DNA of 64,000 nucleotides from Toxotes chatareus (taxonomy: Eukaryota; Chordata; Actinopteri; Toxotidae). Numbering within the stretch: position 1 is the first letter of the stretch; every line of letters begins with the position of its first letter. The notes below the pieces were generated by a model that did not search any database, was not told where the DNA came from, and saw only the letters and a list, made by a program, of their open reading frames with translations. This document shows, one piece after another, positions 26,501 to 40,178 of this stretch. Made by a program: the position numbers and the translations under genes. Location: positions 2,611,001 through 2,675,000 of the forward strand of contig CM028897.1 in the NCBI GenBank assembly GCA_016801885.1, written 5' to 3'.

Positions 26501-29500
26501 TTCAGGCGTGATCTGTGGGGACATCAGCAGTGGAGTGGAGGGTAATTACGGTAATTGAAATGTGTTGTGTGGAGGGAACTTTAATTGTCTGAGCGCGCCT
26601 GTCATGTGAAGGGATTTCAGTGTGAGGGAGTTCTTTTACAGTGTTCCACTGACCGGACTGTGTGTGTGTGTGTAAAATGACAGAGCAGTATTCAGTGGAA
26701 GGACTCCTGGGTTTTAGTAGCAGCGGTTTGTGTGTGCAAAGATCATCCATGTACGTACATTTGGTTTCGAAGGATTTAAAAAGTCTTACATTTAATTTAC
26801 AAAAGTCTTTAATAATTCCTCTTGCCTGCTGTAGGTAGTAATGTTAATTATAAAATGATTTTGTGTCAGATTATTAGCCGCTGGGAGACGTCACACACAC
26901 AGTGGATTGTGCAGCAGGAAGCTGTTTAATTATTTTTTTTGTGTAGTTTCAGTCACACCACCATCAGACACTGTCACTGCAGCTACAGCAGCCAGGAAGC
27001 CCATTGACTCATGATGGACAAGTGTCAGTTTTAGCAAAAACTTAAATAAACTCACTTTCTTCATTAGTTCATCTGTTTCCTGGCAGCACAATAGACAGGG
27101 CTGCAGACATACATTTAATAATTTACAACAAAGAAATGTAAATTCTTCACAAGTCATTTGAAATTAATTATTCTTGTAAAGGTAGGATCCAAATCCTACG
27201 GGGAAACTGGATAAAGAATAGATCAAACAATGTCAAAAAGAAACAACACAACTATTCTAAACACAAAACAGTGGGACACAGAATAACTCGTGAATGGATC
27301 CCCAGAGGTGTCTGAAATGTCACATCTGAACATCTCAGCTTTTACGCTTGTGCTGGTTTAGAAATGCCAGTGAGTGAAACCTGCATTTATTTTCTAATCA
27401 GTTCAAGTCAGATTGTATTCTGCCTGTGAGGTGTGTTGTCAACATGCATGAGCTTTTACACTGACGATACGAGAGCTGCGTAAGCATTCTTGCAAATTTC
27501 GAATTTAGCCACCAAAGCTAATTTCCTTTCTTCATACACATCGTTTCAGCACTGCGTATTTTAACACCATCAGTGGCCACCACTGCCATTCCTTCAAAGA
27601 TGTTTTGTGCGTGTTTGATGCCGGGGTTGATGGGGACAACAAGCCTCTTGATCAGGACAAGGACGGAGCAAGGGCTCAGTATCGAGTAAGAGGAGGAGGA
27701 GGTGTAGAGGGGATTAATAAGCGTTTGTAGTATTAAATCAATGTGCCTGGGAGCTGAGGCACCTGATTAGCATGACCCGTCCTGCACATCAGCACATTCA
27801 GGGCTGGGGGAGGCTGATTAAGAGCCAATGCTAATTTCCTCTCAACCCTGTCAATGAAAGAGAGAGAGGGAGAGAGAGGGAAAGGATAGAAGGTGCGAAG
27901 AGACGCCTTTGTAAAGAGGACGGTGCGCATGTTAATTCACATGTATGTTCACATGTACAGTACATGTGTGTAGTGTTAGTGGGTGTAAGGTTTGTGCACA
28001 TGTGCCAAGTTATGATTATACACATTACACATTAATGAGCAATATTTCAAATACAAAACGTGATCAGTTCGTAAAATGTGATGCCTTATAAAGAACCAAA
28101 CTGTACAGAAATTAGTTCAAATTATTGCCATGCCTCTATACTTTATATGTCTGTACTAAACTTTGAACGACTTGTAATGGACTGTTTTTATGGTGTGGTT
28201 TTACTACAGGGGCATGATTTAGTGATTTGTCCTCTGGAATAAATATTTTGTGCTCTCAAATTAGCATTTACCTTATCACCCTCGCACTGTGAGTTTTGTC
28301 TTGCATGTACCCTTCACACTTTGGCTACAGACTGTTTGGATTTAATACGACAAATATGAAATGAAGGGACTTTGTTGTAGCTTGGAGTTTAGTGGACTGT
28401 GTTTGTTTTCTAAATTAAATTAAAGCAACTGCAGCTTCACCCTGAGATTTGATGCAGAGCTGCTCAGATGTCTCTAAATATTCAGATTATATACCTTTGG
28501 TTGCATGAGTGAAGCCATCGCGGCCCTGAGGAGGACTAGCTGCTGCAGAAACCCAGCAGCCTGCGTGGATGTTGAGTCTCATTAAGTTGTTTGTCAGCCA
28601 GTGCTGAAGAGTGCCAGCGCTCGGTCACCAGCCTGAGCTGCAGCCAATCAATACAGTACACACAGTATCTGCTTTCAGCCTGTGTCTCTGTGAGCAGCTT
28701 GGCACGCATGCTGGCAGGACGGCAGGGCCAGGCGGGGCTAACCAGCCTCCATCACCCATTACAGACCTGGAGAAAAAGGGAAAATGCAGCCAGTATAACT
28801 CAGTCATTGGAAAAATGAATATGACCCATCACTCATCACCTTGCTTCTTCCAACGTGTATATGAAGGATCAGAGAAAGCAAATAGTGACAGAGTTCTTCC
28901 TCTGAAAAATAAAAGCAGATGAGATTTCCTCCATCTGGGGAACGTAAACTTATGTGAAAATTCTCATTTCGGCTGCTGACAGGAAAACAACCAGTGATAG
29001 TGGTGGTAAATAGAAAAGTGCCAATCATCCAGAGGCAAACAGCCACCAGCCAGTATGAAAGGAAATCCGAATTGGAGCAAAATAATAATTTTTGTTTCAT
29101 TTTATAAGACTTACATTAGTTTGGTGCAGTTTACCTCACTGGGATTTCGGTTAATGGGGAGAATGTACAGAAATGTGGTTCTCTGGGTAAAAATCGGTGT
29201 AAATTCAGTGAAATCTAACTGGTCCACGTGTTTGTATTTATATGTATGTCAGTGCTGAACAGGTATTTTTATTAAGTAACCTGAAACCTCACATAATGTA
29301 GTTAGATAACAATATCCAACCTGTCTTTGGAAGAAACATGAGTATTAGCCATTAGCTATTCACAGAGGGATATAGCAAACTATAAATTATAATGACAATG
29401 ATTCACAATAGTTATACTTTCGTTCAAAATTCAAAAAGTGTAATGTGTTCCTACTGCCAGAGAGAGAACAGAGAGTACAGTAGCATGTGAGGAGAAGCAC

Positions 29501-32500
29501 GATGGGTGTTCACCCTCAGAAACTGTCCTTAACTGGCTGTCACGTTAATGTGGGTGTCGAGGGGGAAGAAACAGAAGATGCGGTGCTCTCTGTGATCGTG
29601 ACCTCGACCCAAATCAAAACGGCGACCTCAGTGCTAATTCCAGGGCTCCTGAGAGCACTCTTTCATGTGGGCTGAGGCGAGAGCCTCAGAAACACAAGAC
29701 GCCACCGAGGTCGTGGCTGTCATTGGCTATTAGCGCGGAGGTCAAAGCTTTCATTTGGACAGGGTGGTTGTTTTCCAGCAGCCGGAGATTGACAGCGTTT
29801 TACCACATAGGAGAGTCACCACAGCTCTCTCTCTCCCAGGACCGTCGCCATCCCATCAGCCCTCTGTCAGAATAATGTCACCCTGGCTGAGATAATCTCC
29901 ATTCACCGGGCCTCCCTGATACACTGTGAAGTTGTAACAGATGTACAGTTAATATATCACAGTATCACAGTTGGTTTGAGAAGATGATAATGTGATGACA
30001 ATGACAGTTCGATGCGCAAATAATCACATCCAGCAAGACTGAAGTTGGACCACAAAAAAGTTTTTTTATTTTTAGCCCTAACTTTAAATAAGCCTTCATT
30101 TATTTATATATTTACACAACCAGCTCCACCTAATAATATTATGATAATATATCAATTACTGAGGCCATTTACTGCAGAATGACTAACTTTTGATACTTCA
30201 AGTACATTTTGCTCTTAAGATAATCAAAAATAATGAACTACATAATAATATTTTTTATTGAGTCACATATCAACGAGAGCACAAAGGTCCCGTGTCTGTT
30301 ATTTTATACTTTATACTAAAAAAAAATCACATTTCATTAAAGTTTTTTTTTGTGAGTTTGTGCACATCTCTGATCAGTAAGATACCTTCAGTATGTCTGA
30401 GATGGCTGACACTTAGCCAATAGCTAATGTTTAATAGAAGGTCAACAACAGCTCAATATATCAACAAATCAATATATTTGTCTCGGCCTGTGCAGCACTA
30501 CTAAACATGGTGTATCAGGGACCTGTCCCTTTTTCTGCAGTAGCCCATCCACAGCAGAGACTAGTCCCTGTCTATCTGTCAGCCCATCAGTCTCTCTGCC
30601 TGCCTCCCCCCTCGGGGTGCTGCTGTGCTTAAACATCCCTCCAGGCAGGATCCAAAACTCTGACAGGGGCTCAGCCGATCCCTAAAAGATGGAAAGTGAA
30701 GATGTGTAACGTCCAGAATGTGGTGAGGAAGGACTGACTTTAAATAGGTGGTCTCTCAGATGGAAGCTGCTTCATCGCCCCGGGGCATAGTTATTGCCCC
30801 GTCTTCCTCCAGCAGTCCCTCATCGCCGGCCCTCGCTGCAGGCAACAAGCTGCTCAGAGACACAGCTTCATACGGACGCTATGTGACCACTGACACGCTC
30901 AGTATTATGCAGGAGAACAGAGTGCATCCTGCCATGAAAAATCTGCAGGGACTTCAGCCTTTTCTTCTGAGGTAGAGCATGGTCAGCCAAACCCAGGGGC
31001 ACGTTGGCGCAGCAAACTGCAGCCCGATTTCCAGGGAAGGCACAGTGCATGCTGGGAGGTCACTGCACTTTTCAGTGCGCTGCTAAACATGGATATTAAT
31101 ACAGAGAACGCATAGGACTGCAGAAGCACTGCAGGCCAGCCGATCCTTCGAAGCCATGCAAATGAGTTGGATCCTTTTGGATCCTGGAAAGCTCCAACAT
31201 CACAAACCCTTTCGCTGCTTTCATCGATCTGATCGATACCTCCACACTTTGCTCTGGTGACCAGATTCTTTATTGTGACTTACATTTCATCAATTTGATA
31301 TCAGGTACTTGAATTTTCATTTCTTCAATTCTGAACCCCCCATATTGGATGCACAGTTTTTGAATACTGTGCAGCTTGATAATGGCGGCAGCCATACAGA
31401 TGAAATAGATGAAAGTTTTTGTTTGCTAAAATCCAGATGAGCGCACACGTTCAGAAGCTGACCCATTTTTACCCTTTCCTCTCTACATTCGTCTGAAACC
31501 GAGCCTCTCTGAGGTTTCTCCAACTCTCGTGTCACCTTGAGATCTCACACTATTTAACTGTCAACAATCAATAAATTTGGCTGGCACTCTATCCCCCTTT
31601 TGTCTCTGCAAATGAGGCTGACGGATGAAAAAGAGCCCTGGTGCCCTCTCCCAGGTAATGTGCTGTGAACGACCATGTCAATATCTTCAGGGTTAACAGG
31701 ATGGAGGGATGGAGGTGGGATTTAGGAAGAGCATTTAGAGCAGGACACAGGAGCAGGGTCAACTCTCAGGACAACTTAATATTTAATCAACCCACCTCAC
31801 CGGTAACCCTAAACCCCACAATCCGCTCTGGTCGAGCAAAGAGACAAGTGGGAGAGGGGGAGTACAAACAGAGGAAGACGAGGGGGGAGGGCGAGACGAC
31901 ACTTTATCTTTCGAATTGTCTTGTGCTTTGACTGAGTGCGAATTAAGTGAGAGAGTGATGGAAAAGAGAGAAAGACGAGATGAGACGGGCGATGTTTGCT
32001 GGGTGACAAAGACGGCGAGATGACCGTGTGCAGCAGACAGAGACAGACAGATGAAAGGAAAATGGAAGATGGTGAATAACGGCATTAAAGTCTTCTCCAT
32101 CATACAGATTGGAGCTCAGCAGCCAGGCTGTTTCAGGCAAGGTTAAAGAAAGCAATAAGCACATCATGATGTTGAATGATGACATGATGAATACAGGTGG
32201 GACGGGGAGCAGACACATTACAGTGTCGGGTCAAAGGCACATTCATAAAGGTGCTCGACAGACGTTCTTAAACTCTGGCTCAACAGCTTCGGCCATTTTC
32301 TCTCCTATCATCATAAAACAGATAGCCTCAGTCCTCTGTTCTGATTGGCTGAATAAAGTTTAAAGGTTTTACACACAAAAAAACAGAATAGGCCTTTTGT
32401 CTGTACTAACCAAATTACAACAATTAAAATAAGTAAAATAAAGTTTGTCCTAAAGGTTTCCAGCTAGAGGAAAGGCCATGGTGTCATTAGGAAAGTTTCT

Positions 32501-35298
32501 AAAAATGATCCAAATAAAACAACCAATGCCGGTGTTTTGTTAATAAAGCCTAAACAGCTTGTTTCATTAGAGCTGGGTGTGGCACTCTGCAAACTGTTGG
32601 CACATTATTTGGCAAATAATGGGTGTATGCAGTAACAACCTCATCAGGTGCTGGTCTTTGCTTTAGTTACTGTTGAGAACCCAGTGAACATCCAGCCATG
32701 ACCACCGCGCTCTGCACGCTCAGGGTGGCTCTCCCACCGAGCCGGCCGGCCACCATGACCCCTCAGGGTGCTGGGGGAGTTGAGGATAAGCGAATCCCTG
32801 ACATGGAGAAGGGTGAGGGGGGGAGCAGTGGAGCAATGAGTGGCAGCAGGTAGGCAGGCAGATGGGCCGCCAGGAGGCCCGGCGGGTCCCCGTAGAGGTG
32901 CAGGTGGCCCAGCACAGCACAGAGCTGCCCCGGCCTGGAGTCAGCACTTTGGGGAGAAGCTGGGAAAAGTGCTGAGACGGCAGCCGTGTGGGGAAATGAG
33001 GTGAAGTGGTGAAAATTTAACCAGCCTGATGAAAGTTTAAGTGTGCATGTTAAACAGGAGATGGGGGAGGTAAAGTCAGGGAGGCTAACGGGTGGCAGGA
33101 GGTGAGTGAAAGAACAATGGACAGGTTTGGGAGACTCCCTCATTGTTTCCCTGGCAAACAACTACTGTCTGCTCTCTAACTCCTGTATGACTCTAATTTT
33201 ACCTGACACCTCAGGGTGCAGAACAGCTCTTTTTTTTTCTTTTTTTTTTTTCTTTTTGACCCTGGCGTGACCTCAAAAGTAACATCATATCCCGTTTTCC
33301 AGTTTTTGCTTCTTGATAATTAGCTGCAAGGGTGCCGCTCCGTTTCAAGGACGTCACTCTCTGCACTGCGGCCCGGCTGATATACATGCCAGAGCCCCGT
33401 AGCACTTTTGTTGACTGCCATTCACATGATGCTACATAAAGCAGCCGGTTTGCTCTGTGGTCTGCAGAGAAGTGTGCTGAGAGAGGGGAGGGAAAGGGAG
33501 AGGGAGAGTCAAGCAGTGCGATTACATAAGGTTGGATAACAGGCTCACTGTGGGGATACACACTCACTAGACAGTGTTGATGGAGTCTTTCACAGGCCTG
33601 ATGGGGTGTTGATTAGGATGTGCTCACACATAAGGAGCAGATGCTGAAATGGATTCTAATGTGCTTTTCTCTCTTTGTTTCTCGCTCCCTCTGCTTTATG
33701 CTCATCGCTCCTTTCATCCCTGCCATTTCCCCCGTCTTTCTTTGTTGTCCCCCCTTCGGCTGTTCACCTCTCTGTGTGAACGCCGTCCCAATCTGCCCCC
33801 TCACCTCCTTCTTTCCAGGTGCGGTGCGAGCCTCCAGCATCTTCCCCATCCTCAGCGTCATCCTGCTCTTCATGGGAGGCCTGTGTATAGCTGCCAGTGA
33901 GTTCTACAAGTCACGCCACAACATCATCCTCAGCGCAGGGATCTTCTTTGTGTCTGCAGGTGAGACAAACGCCATGAAAACAACACAAAGGTTGCAGAAA
34001 AACTTCTTTCTGCAGCTCTGTACAGTCAACTGTAGGAGATAGGAGAGTGGTATTGATCTTATCATCTTTTTCTGCCTTTCCCAAAATGTCAAACTATTCC
34101 TCTAAGTAGCTGACATTACTACTACCTTCTTTTGTAATTACCGTTGTACCCCTGCATGACTTGAAAAGGCCGTGCATGCACCGTTTTGTGTCGGGCTGTT
34201 GGTTGTGCCGCAGCCACAAGTCACTTCTTCTTTTGTCTTCCTTCCTTTTCTCTCAATCCTGTTGCTAGGCTAAAAGCCACCCATTGGGACTCATCTCTAA
34301 AAATATGGTGTCCCTGACACACTTTCCCTACGATCCATCTCACATATACCATGTCAAACATTTCTCCGTGTGTGGCTAAACTAACAAGTCGTAGCATACA
34401 TGTGTGGACATATGACGATGGGCTCCAACACAGAACACAGCTCCAGTGTGGATTATTTTATACTGTGTCCCACATGATCTGCATCGAGACCTGAAGTCGC
34501 CTCGTTTCTCGCTGCAAGGGCAGAGATTAGGAGTCTGATATCAGTCATTTCGACCTGGACAGGATTAGCACACTGTGTACAGAACATGAATCACACATTT
34601 GGTTTGATGCTGCATATTAAGTTTACCATGCACCAAGAATAACTCCATGAGCTCATCCTCAATGAGACTTTGTTCTGTTTTCTTCTTCTCTTTGCCCTTT
34701 TCTTCATGAACTCATTACCCATACCCCCCCTTCTCCTGTTGCATGGCGCCCAACTTTTCTAGGCCTGAGTAACATCATTGGGATCATCGTGTACATATCA
34801 GCCAACGCAGGGGACCCTTCAAAAAGCGACTCGAAGAAGAACAGCTACTCTTACGGCTGGTCCTTCTACTTCGGCGCCCTCTCCTTCATCATGGCTGAGA
34901 TGGTTGGCGTCTTGGCCGTGCATATGTTCATCGACCGCCATCGACAGCTTCGAATAGGGGCTCGCGCAGCCGACTACCTCCAAGGCTCGGCCATAACGCG
35001 GATCCCCAGCTACCGCTACCGCTACAGACGCCGCTCGCGCTCCTCCTCCCGCTCCACAGACCCATCACACTCCCGCGACGCCTCACCGGTGGGCCTCAAG
35101 GGCTTCAGCGCGCTGCCATCCACGGAGATCTCCATGTACACGCTGCCCCGGGACACCCTCAAGTCCTCCGGCACGCCCACCGCCACCTACAACTCTGAGA
35201 GGGACCACAACTTCCTGCAAGTCCACAACTGCATCCAGAAAGACCTGAAAGACTCGAGCCACACCAACACAGCCAACCGCCGCACCACGCCGGTATGA
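17480..35298 (+). CDS. cacng2: cacng2, AMPA-receptor regulatory protein gamma-2 (stargazin), 3' three exons
   Basis: TARP gamma-2 is a four-helix membrane protein of the PMP22/claudin superfamily. It escorts AMPA glutamate receptors to the synapse and slows their desensitisation. Coding exons in the window are 17480-17563, 33819-33959 and 34763-35298 (84, 141 and 536 bp). If exon 1, outside the window, is 211 bp as in mammals, the total is 972 nt, or 323 residues, equal to the mammalian length. Visible here are part of extracellular loop 1, helices 2 to 4, an Arg/Ser-rich cytoplasmic stretch (RRRSRSSSRST) that in mammals is a CaMKII/PKC phosphoregion controlling lipid and PSD binding, and the C-terminal PDZ ligand RRTTPV. 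Gamma-3, -4 and -8 share the TTPV end, but the sequence after helix 3 (SANAGDPSKSDSKKNSYSYG) is that of gamma-2. Which teleost duplicate (a or b) cannot be told. Confidence 0.96.
20470..20560. promoter_or_regulatory. Candidate CRE-like cluster in cacng2 intron 2
   Basis: Three copies of the octamer TGACATCA or its reverse complement TGATGTCA lie within 90 bp, at 20470-20477, 20502-20509 and 20551-20558. The first two form a perfect inverted repeat with 12-bp arms (TGATGTCACTTC / GAAGTGACATCA) and a 16-bp loop. TGACATCA differs from the CREB/ATF consensus TGACGTCA by one base. The surroundings are GC-rich. A regulatory role is inference. Confidence 0.35.
21135..21530. repeat. Teleost 'GATTAATCGATTAATC' repeat, near full-length copy
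   Basis: It starts with GGGCTGAAACGATTAGTCAG and ends with GAGAATCGATTAATCAAACT followed by CATGGTTCCAGCTTCT. Internal cores include AACAGTGAAAAATGTCCAAG and AAATATTTTCAGTTTACAAC. The end motifs are inverted relative to each other. This is the most complete copy of the family in the window. No open frame. Confidence 0.65.
25395..25860. other. CpG-rich, frame-open block in cacng2 intron 2, identity unknown
   Basis: This block is rich in CG dinucleotides compared with the AT-rich flanks. Open frames of 60 to 90 codons overlap on both strands (for example 25636-25872 plus and 25599-25823 minus). A candidate donor CCAG/GTAAAC lies at about 25850. I recognise no domain with confidence. It could be a decayed retrocopy, a conserved regulatory element or a small unannotated exon. 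Confidence 0.25.
33819..33959 (+). CDS. cacng2: cacng2 exon 3 (second membrane helix)
   Basis: This 141-bp exon lies between acceptor CTTCTTTCCAG and donor GCAG/GTGAGA. It encodes VRASSIFPILSVILLFMGG followed by LCIAASEFYKSRHNIILSAG and IFFVSAG, i.e. helix 2, the short intracellular loop and the start of helix 3. An apparent longer open frame at 33620-34042 is only read-through into both introns. Confidence 0.96.
34763..35298 (+). CDS. cacng2: cacng2 last coding exon (helices 3-4, C-terminal tail)
   Basis: The acceptor is CAACTTTTCTAG and the stop TGA is at 35296-35298. It completes helix 3 (LSNIIGIIVYISANAG), then helix 4 (SFYFGALSFIMAEMVGVLAV). The cytoplasmic tail follows, with the YRYRYRRRSRSSSRST cluster, the ASPVGLKGF block and C-terminal TTPV. 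The exon is strikingly GC-rich at third positions compared with its introns. The tail matches gamma-2 closely, with only scattered changes. Confidence 0.97.
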
Positions 35299-36850
35299 GG
35301 CCGTCGACACAGGCCAGGCCGGCCCCAGTGGAGAGCGGAGACCAGGAGACACGGGAACCCCTGTGGGTGCAGTACGCCCCTGGAGATGATGGATTTCCAT
35401 GTTTATAGACATTTGTTCTTTTTGTTCAGCTGCATGACTTTTCCATAACCATTGTTGAGAGAGATTCAACAGGTCTGCTGTGTTTCTGGGTTGAATGGCA
35501 GAAGAGTGAGAATGGGTCGGTTTGTACCGAGAGGGTGAGGTCTGTCATTGGTTTTTTTTTTGTTTGTTTGTTTTTTTGTTTTTTTTTTTGCGCAGGGTTT
35601 GTTTATGAGGTTCGGGGCACTGAACGGGAGGGGTGGGAGGGAGCGGGCATTTATGAGATACAGAAGCAATTTCATGATTTCATAGCCCTTTGGTTTGACA
35701 GTTTTGCCCCACGGTTTGGTTGGAGCAACAGGTCAAGCTCCCCCCTCAGCCAGCCCACCACTGAGACATACACCTCGTTTATTTATTGACTCATTTGTTC
35801 ATTTTTTGCATTAAAACTGTGAATTGTTACAGCTTGGGATTCAGTAAGAATTAGCCCAATCTGTAATCTCTAACAAAGGTACTATATATATATATATATG
35901 TATTACTTTTATAAATAAATTATTACGTTAATAATCAAGAGTTACAGACTTTACAGAAGGAAAAAAGCAAAAAAAAAAAAAACAAGTTAACTAAACCAAG
36001 TGCTGTTGGTAACATGAGAAAAGACTCTTTTAGTATCTGTTCATTTGAAGGTTGAGAACAAGCGAAGGTCCTTTAGGCAGCAGCAGTGCACAGCGACTGA
36101 TGCCGCCCTGAAGCAGATGCAGACAGTCAACAGTAGAATAATATCTATTCTTTTAACAGAACCTTCTCGTCTTTTTCTCAGTCCCTGTTCGCTTTCTTTT
36201 TTCTGGGGGGGTCGTAGCGGGAGAGTTGAGCCCCTTAACAGAAAGAGCCAACAAAAGGGGTCAAAGGTCACAAAGCAAAGACTCCAAACACGACTTCTGC
36301 AAAATAAAAAAGGAAGGAGCAGAGGGGAAGGAAAAGAAGAGGACGCCAAACACAAAAATAAAAACAAGTTAAATATGAAATAGTACAAGAGAAGCTAAGT
36401 GACTCACAATTTCAGAAATTAAATGCATGCTATAAAATTACAGCAAATCTGCTCTTGAGAAACTTAAGTTTTAAAGGTTAATAATTATAAGGGGAAAAAA
36501 AGCAAAGACGCTAAAGTTTAAAGTATTAATGTTTTCATGTGTATTTTTCTTCTTGTTTTCTTTTTTATTTATTTAGTTCATTTTATCTTATTGCTTTTGT
36601 GAGACAAACCAAACAATCTACATTGAACAAAACTGCTTTTTTAAATGGTTTGGTTGATTTCTTTATAAATATATAAATATATGTATGTATGTATTTTATT
36701 TTTAAAACTCACACAGCCTTAGTCATTTCTTTGTTTCTTTTGATTTTTAATGTGTTGTTCAATTTGAAAATGAAATCTTTAAAGGTGCCAAAACCGAATG
36801 ATCCTATTCTTGGATGCATCAAGTCCTGATGAATAAAATACGAACCCTAG
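35299..36850 (+). other. cacng2: cacng2 3' untranslated region
   Basis: An AU-rich stretch follows the stop codon, with a (AT)n run at 35883-35900. It contains TTTTAT-type elements, a near-stop ATTAAA at about 35810 and a clear AATAAA at 36832-36837. The last is the most likely poly(A) signal, giving about 1.5 kb of 3'UTR. The end is approximate. Confidence 0.6.
36832..36837 (+). terminator. Candidate poly(A) signal of cacng2
   Basis: A canonical AATAAA hexamer about 1.53 kb after the stop codon, at the end of an AU-rich region. Earlier AATAAA-like hexamers near 35915 could give shorter forms. Confidence 0.5.
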
Positions 36851-39800
36851 GGGGAACAAATCACCATGTTTCACTGCGTGTCTCTAACACACTTTTTTTT
36901 TCCTATAACACCTTTTTGTTTGTCAGTTTTCAGTGCTAACACTTATCTGTCTGTCACATCATCATATCTGCAATGCAAAAAAAGACCTAAATTGGACTTG
37001 AGAGTAAACTATTTGTCCTCATGCTGAGCAGCGGAACAGAGAAGTGTTTCCAAACCTTTGTGGCTTCTCGCGTCTTTAGTCTCCGATTGTTCCACTTCAC
37101 AGGTTTTGAGAAGCCTGAGGGAGTAAAGCAAATCTCAGAGTTAGAAACAAATAAACACAACTTTGGTAAAATAATCTTAACTCAGAGTCCACTTACTCAC
37201 TGTTTTTTTCAGAGCTGTTTTTGTTTTGTCCTTCAACTGTTTGGTCTTTCAGGTGTTTCACCTGTAACCCATGGTGAAATCATGTGACAACAGCTCAACC
37301 AGCTCCACGAAACCTCAGCAAACTCCATGTCCCCATGAAGACCATGAGATGTGGTTGATAGCCCTGGAAAAAGCCAGTAACTTGATATTAAGTTAAGAGA
37401 GTTATGTCATGTTAAACATTTCCCTTTGGGTTAAGACTTTACAGTGACAACACAAAAAGTGTCTCTGCAGAGGTGTGGCGATGAAGGAAAGGTGTGAAGG
37501 AAACTGGTTTCAGACACTACGCGCTTGTTTAAGTTTACAGTTTGGGAAATCATTGTGTCCTCACAGGAACAGCAGTACAAATGTGAGCTGGTGTGTGTGC
37601 CCTTGTACTTCTATCTTAGTGAGAGCCAATTTGACAAAGACATGGGATGAAGAAAAGCTTCCAGAAGCCTCATTTTCAAACTCTGAATATCGACACAAAC
37701 TATTGGCATCGGCCTTCACACACCCATAAAAATAAAAGCTGAGCTGTCAGACATAAAACCCTGTGTGCTCTGCTAAAACCACAGCCTCTGCCTGCTGTTG
37801 TAAAATGGCGATAACACTCTGTAATCGACCACTGGGAGCCGTAATCCAAAAATATCAGCACTGGCTCTTAAATGCCTGTATCACAACCCCAGTGTCTACA
37901 TGAGTGTGTGCCTGTAAGTGGATTAATAAAGTCAGAAAACACACGCATCACACTCTTACCAACTGTACAGATATGAGACCAAGTTTTCTGCATGTGCAGA
38001 ATGAGAATATCTGCTTTGCTTTTTAATAGAAAGCAGCTCAAACCCACAATTTATCAAACCTGATGCTTTTGGCTTCCTGCTGCACAGACACAGCTCTTTT
38101 ATACGCCGGGAAACACATTATCTCTCTGTCTCCCTCTCTCTTTGAGGTAAAAAGCCTGGGAGAAGACAGCATGTAAAACACAGACAGTCAAAGCATCTTT
38201 CTAGGACACAGTATTCCTGAGAAAGAGACACGGCTTTGCAATAACGCCACCAGGTTTAGTCTACTGGAGGTTTCCCTGCAAAGAAAACATCCAACACCTT
38301 TCTACACCATCGCCCTAAAAGCATTGCTTCCAGGGCCTAACACACTCCTGCGACTGTGTGTATGGGTGTGTAAAGAAGTGCTCATGTATGCTGCTGAAGC
38401 AGACGCACAAGGCAAATCTATTTGTGAGACAAAAGGGGGTTGCAGAGGGGTGTCTTCCCAGAGAAAGACTAAATAAATAAAATGAAGGGATTCACAGCAT
38501 GAATAGAGTTTTGCATGATAGTATGTACAACGTGTGCTTCCCTGAACCTGCCCCCACCGTCCCCCAAGCTCTGGACAAAGTTATGGGCAGATACATCAAA
38601 CAAGGGAGGGGAGGGAAAAAGTTTCTGTCAGAGAAAGTGCTGAGATCCTGATTTGCCATTATCTGAGTTCACTGACACAAGCCGCTCTCTGTGAATTAGA
38701 GAGAAAAATATGTCAACGTAGCAGTCTGAATGAATTTTTTTTAAATGTACAGCCATCTTTATTCAGAATTCATAAGCAGAAGTCATTTTACAAGCCTGGA
38801 CTACATTAAAGAGAAAGTGTGTGTGTGTGTGGAGGAGACTTAGTGACACTGGCTCTCTCATAAAGCAGCACCTGGTCCCGGTGCAGCTGTCTGAATGTCA
38901 CATTTTTAATATGTTTTAGGAATGAATAAGTCATTTTTTTCTGTCTGTCTCTCCTCGTCTCCTTGTAGGCACATCCTTCCCTTTTTGTCTCTCTGTCCTG
39001 CCTCATAACTTTTTCAACATGCTGTCTTGTCACGTATTTCTCTCTGTGAGTTGGACCTGCCCGACAGCAGCCAGACAGAGGGCCGTAAACGTCTGTGAAA
39101 CAATACATCAGCCGTGGTATCACAGACTGGAAGGGTGAGGACAAGTTCAGCCCTCTCATTTCTAATTTGGGGAGAGGCTGAGTTGTCAACCTTTTAAATC
39201 AAACTCTAATATTTAAGATTAGGCCACTGTATAGACTCACGTCAGGTTTTGGATTAACTTTCCTTTTTTTAAAAAAATAAAATATTGTCCCACTTATGAG
39301 ATTAAATTGTTGATTTTGTTTTGAAATGATTGAACAGTCAGACTCTCCCAGTCAGACTCATGAAAACTTTATCAAGCTTTCTATGTCATTCGTGTGTTAT
39401 GATCTAGCTACTGACAATTTGATTCACTGTGCAGGTGTAGGATGAAGAAGCTTACCCTCCTCCTCCTCCTCCCTCCTGCTTTGGCTCCTCACAGATGGGA
39501 GCTGGAATCCAGAGGAAGCGAGACATGCCCTTGAAGAGTCAATGGTAGTTTTTTTGGCAGGATAACAGAGTTGGACACCGCACAGAGATGTCAGGCAGGG
39601 TCGGGGCAAGAGCTCCAGACCTAACGCTAATGATAGCTGCACCTACAGCTGCAGCACCGTGCAGCCGGAGCCTGCACGGTGGAAAATAGACAGATGGAGC
39701 CTTTAAGCATAAGTCACTATCTTATTTTTATACGTTTGGCCTTTGTTTCAATCAGTTATAATAACGCTGTGCTCACCTAGCATTACTTAACTGCTACAAG

Positions 39801-40142
39801 GATCTGGGAAGGAGGAAACATTGCTAGAAGATGAACAGTAAAATTATAACTCAGCTTTATTCCCTTTCACATTATTTCACCATCATTTTCTGACTTTTCT
39901 GCAAAATCACAAATTAAACAAAAACTGAGACCTCCAACTTTACGCTTAAACCTTCACAAACAGGACACTGAAAGTCTTTGACATCCTTAAATTTGATCTC
40001 CAAGTTCAGACCCATGGAAAAATCACCTGGTCCCTCCTCTCCAGCATTTGACCCCCTGTTCTCCTCCACCTGACTCACTTCCTCTCTTGTTCCCGCTGTG
40101 GTGATCAAAGTGTCTCTGCAGCACTGTGTGATAGAGAGGAAG

Positions 40143-40143
<1 letters not shown>

Positions 40144-40178
<35 letters not shown>
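40144..40178. repeat. (GT)n microsatellite
   Basis: An uninterrupted TG run of about 17 units in the cacng2-rpl3 spacer. Confidence 0.95.

Larger units (their letters stand above)
17564..33818 (+). other. cacng2 intron 2 (16.3 kb)
   Basis: No exon is supported between cacng2 exons 2 and 3. Contents noted separately are one old teleost repeat at 21135-21530, a CRE-like inverted repeat cluster at 20470-20560, and an odd CpG-rich block at 25395-25860. Longer open frames, such as the minus-strand frame at 22403-22903, have no recognisable domain. GC-rich patches at 19560-20060 and 22560-22860 could be conserved regulatory DNA, but I cannot test that here. Confidence 0.7.

Noticed and set aside
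33620..34042. 140-codon plus-strand frame around cacng2 exon 3
   Set aside because: Only the central 141 bp are exon. The rest is intron read-through on both sides of clear AG and GT sites.
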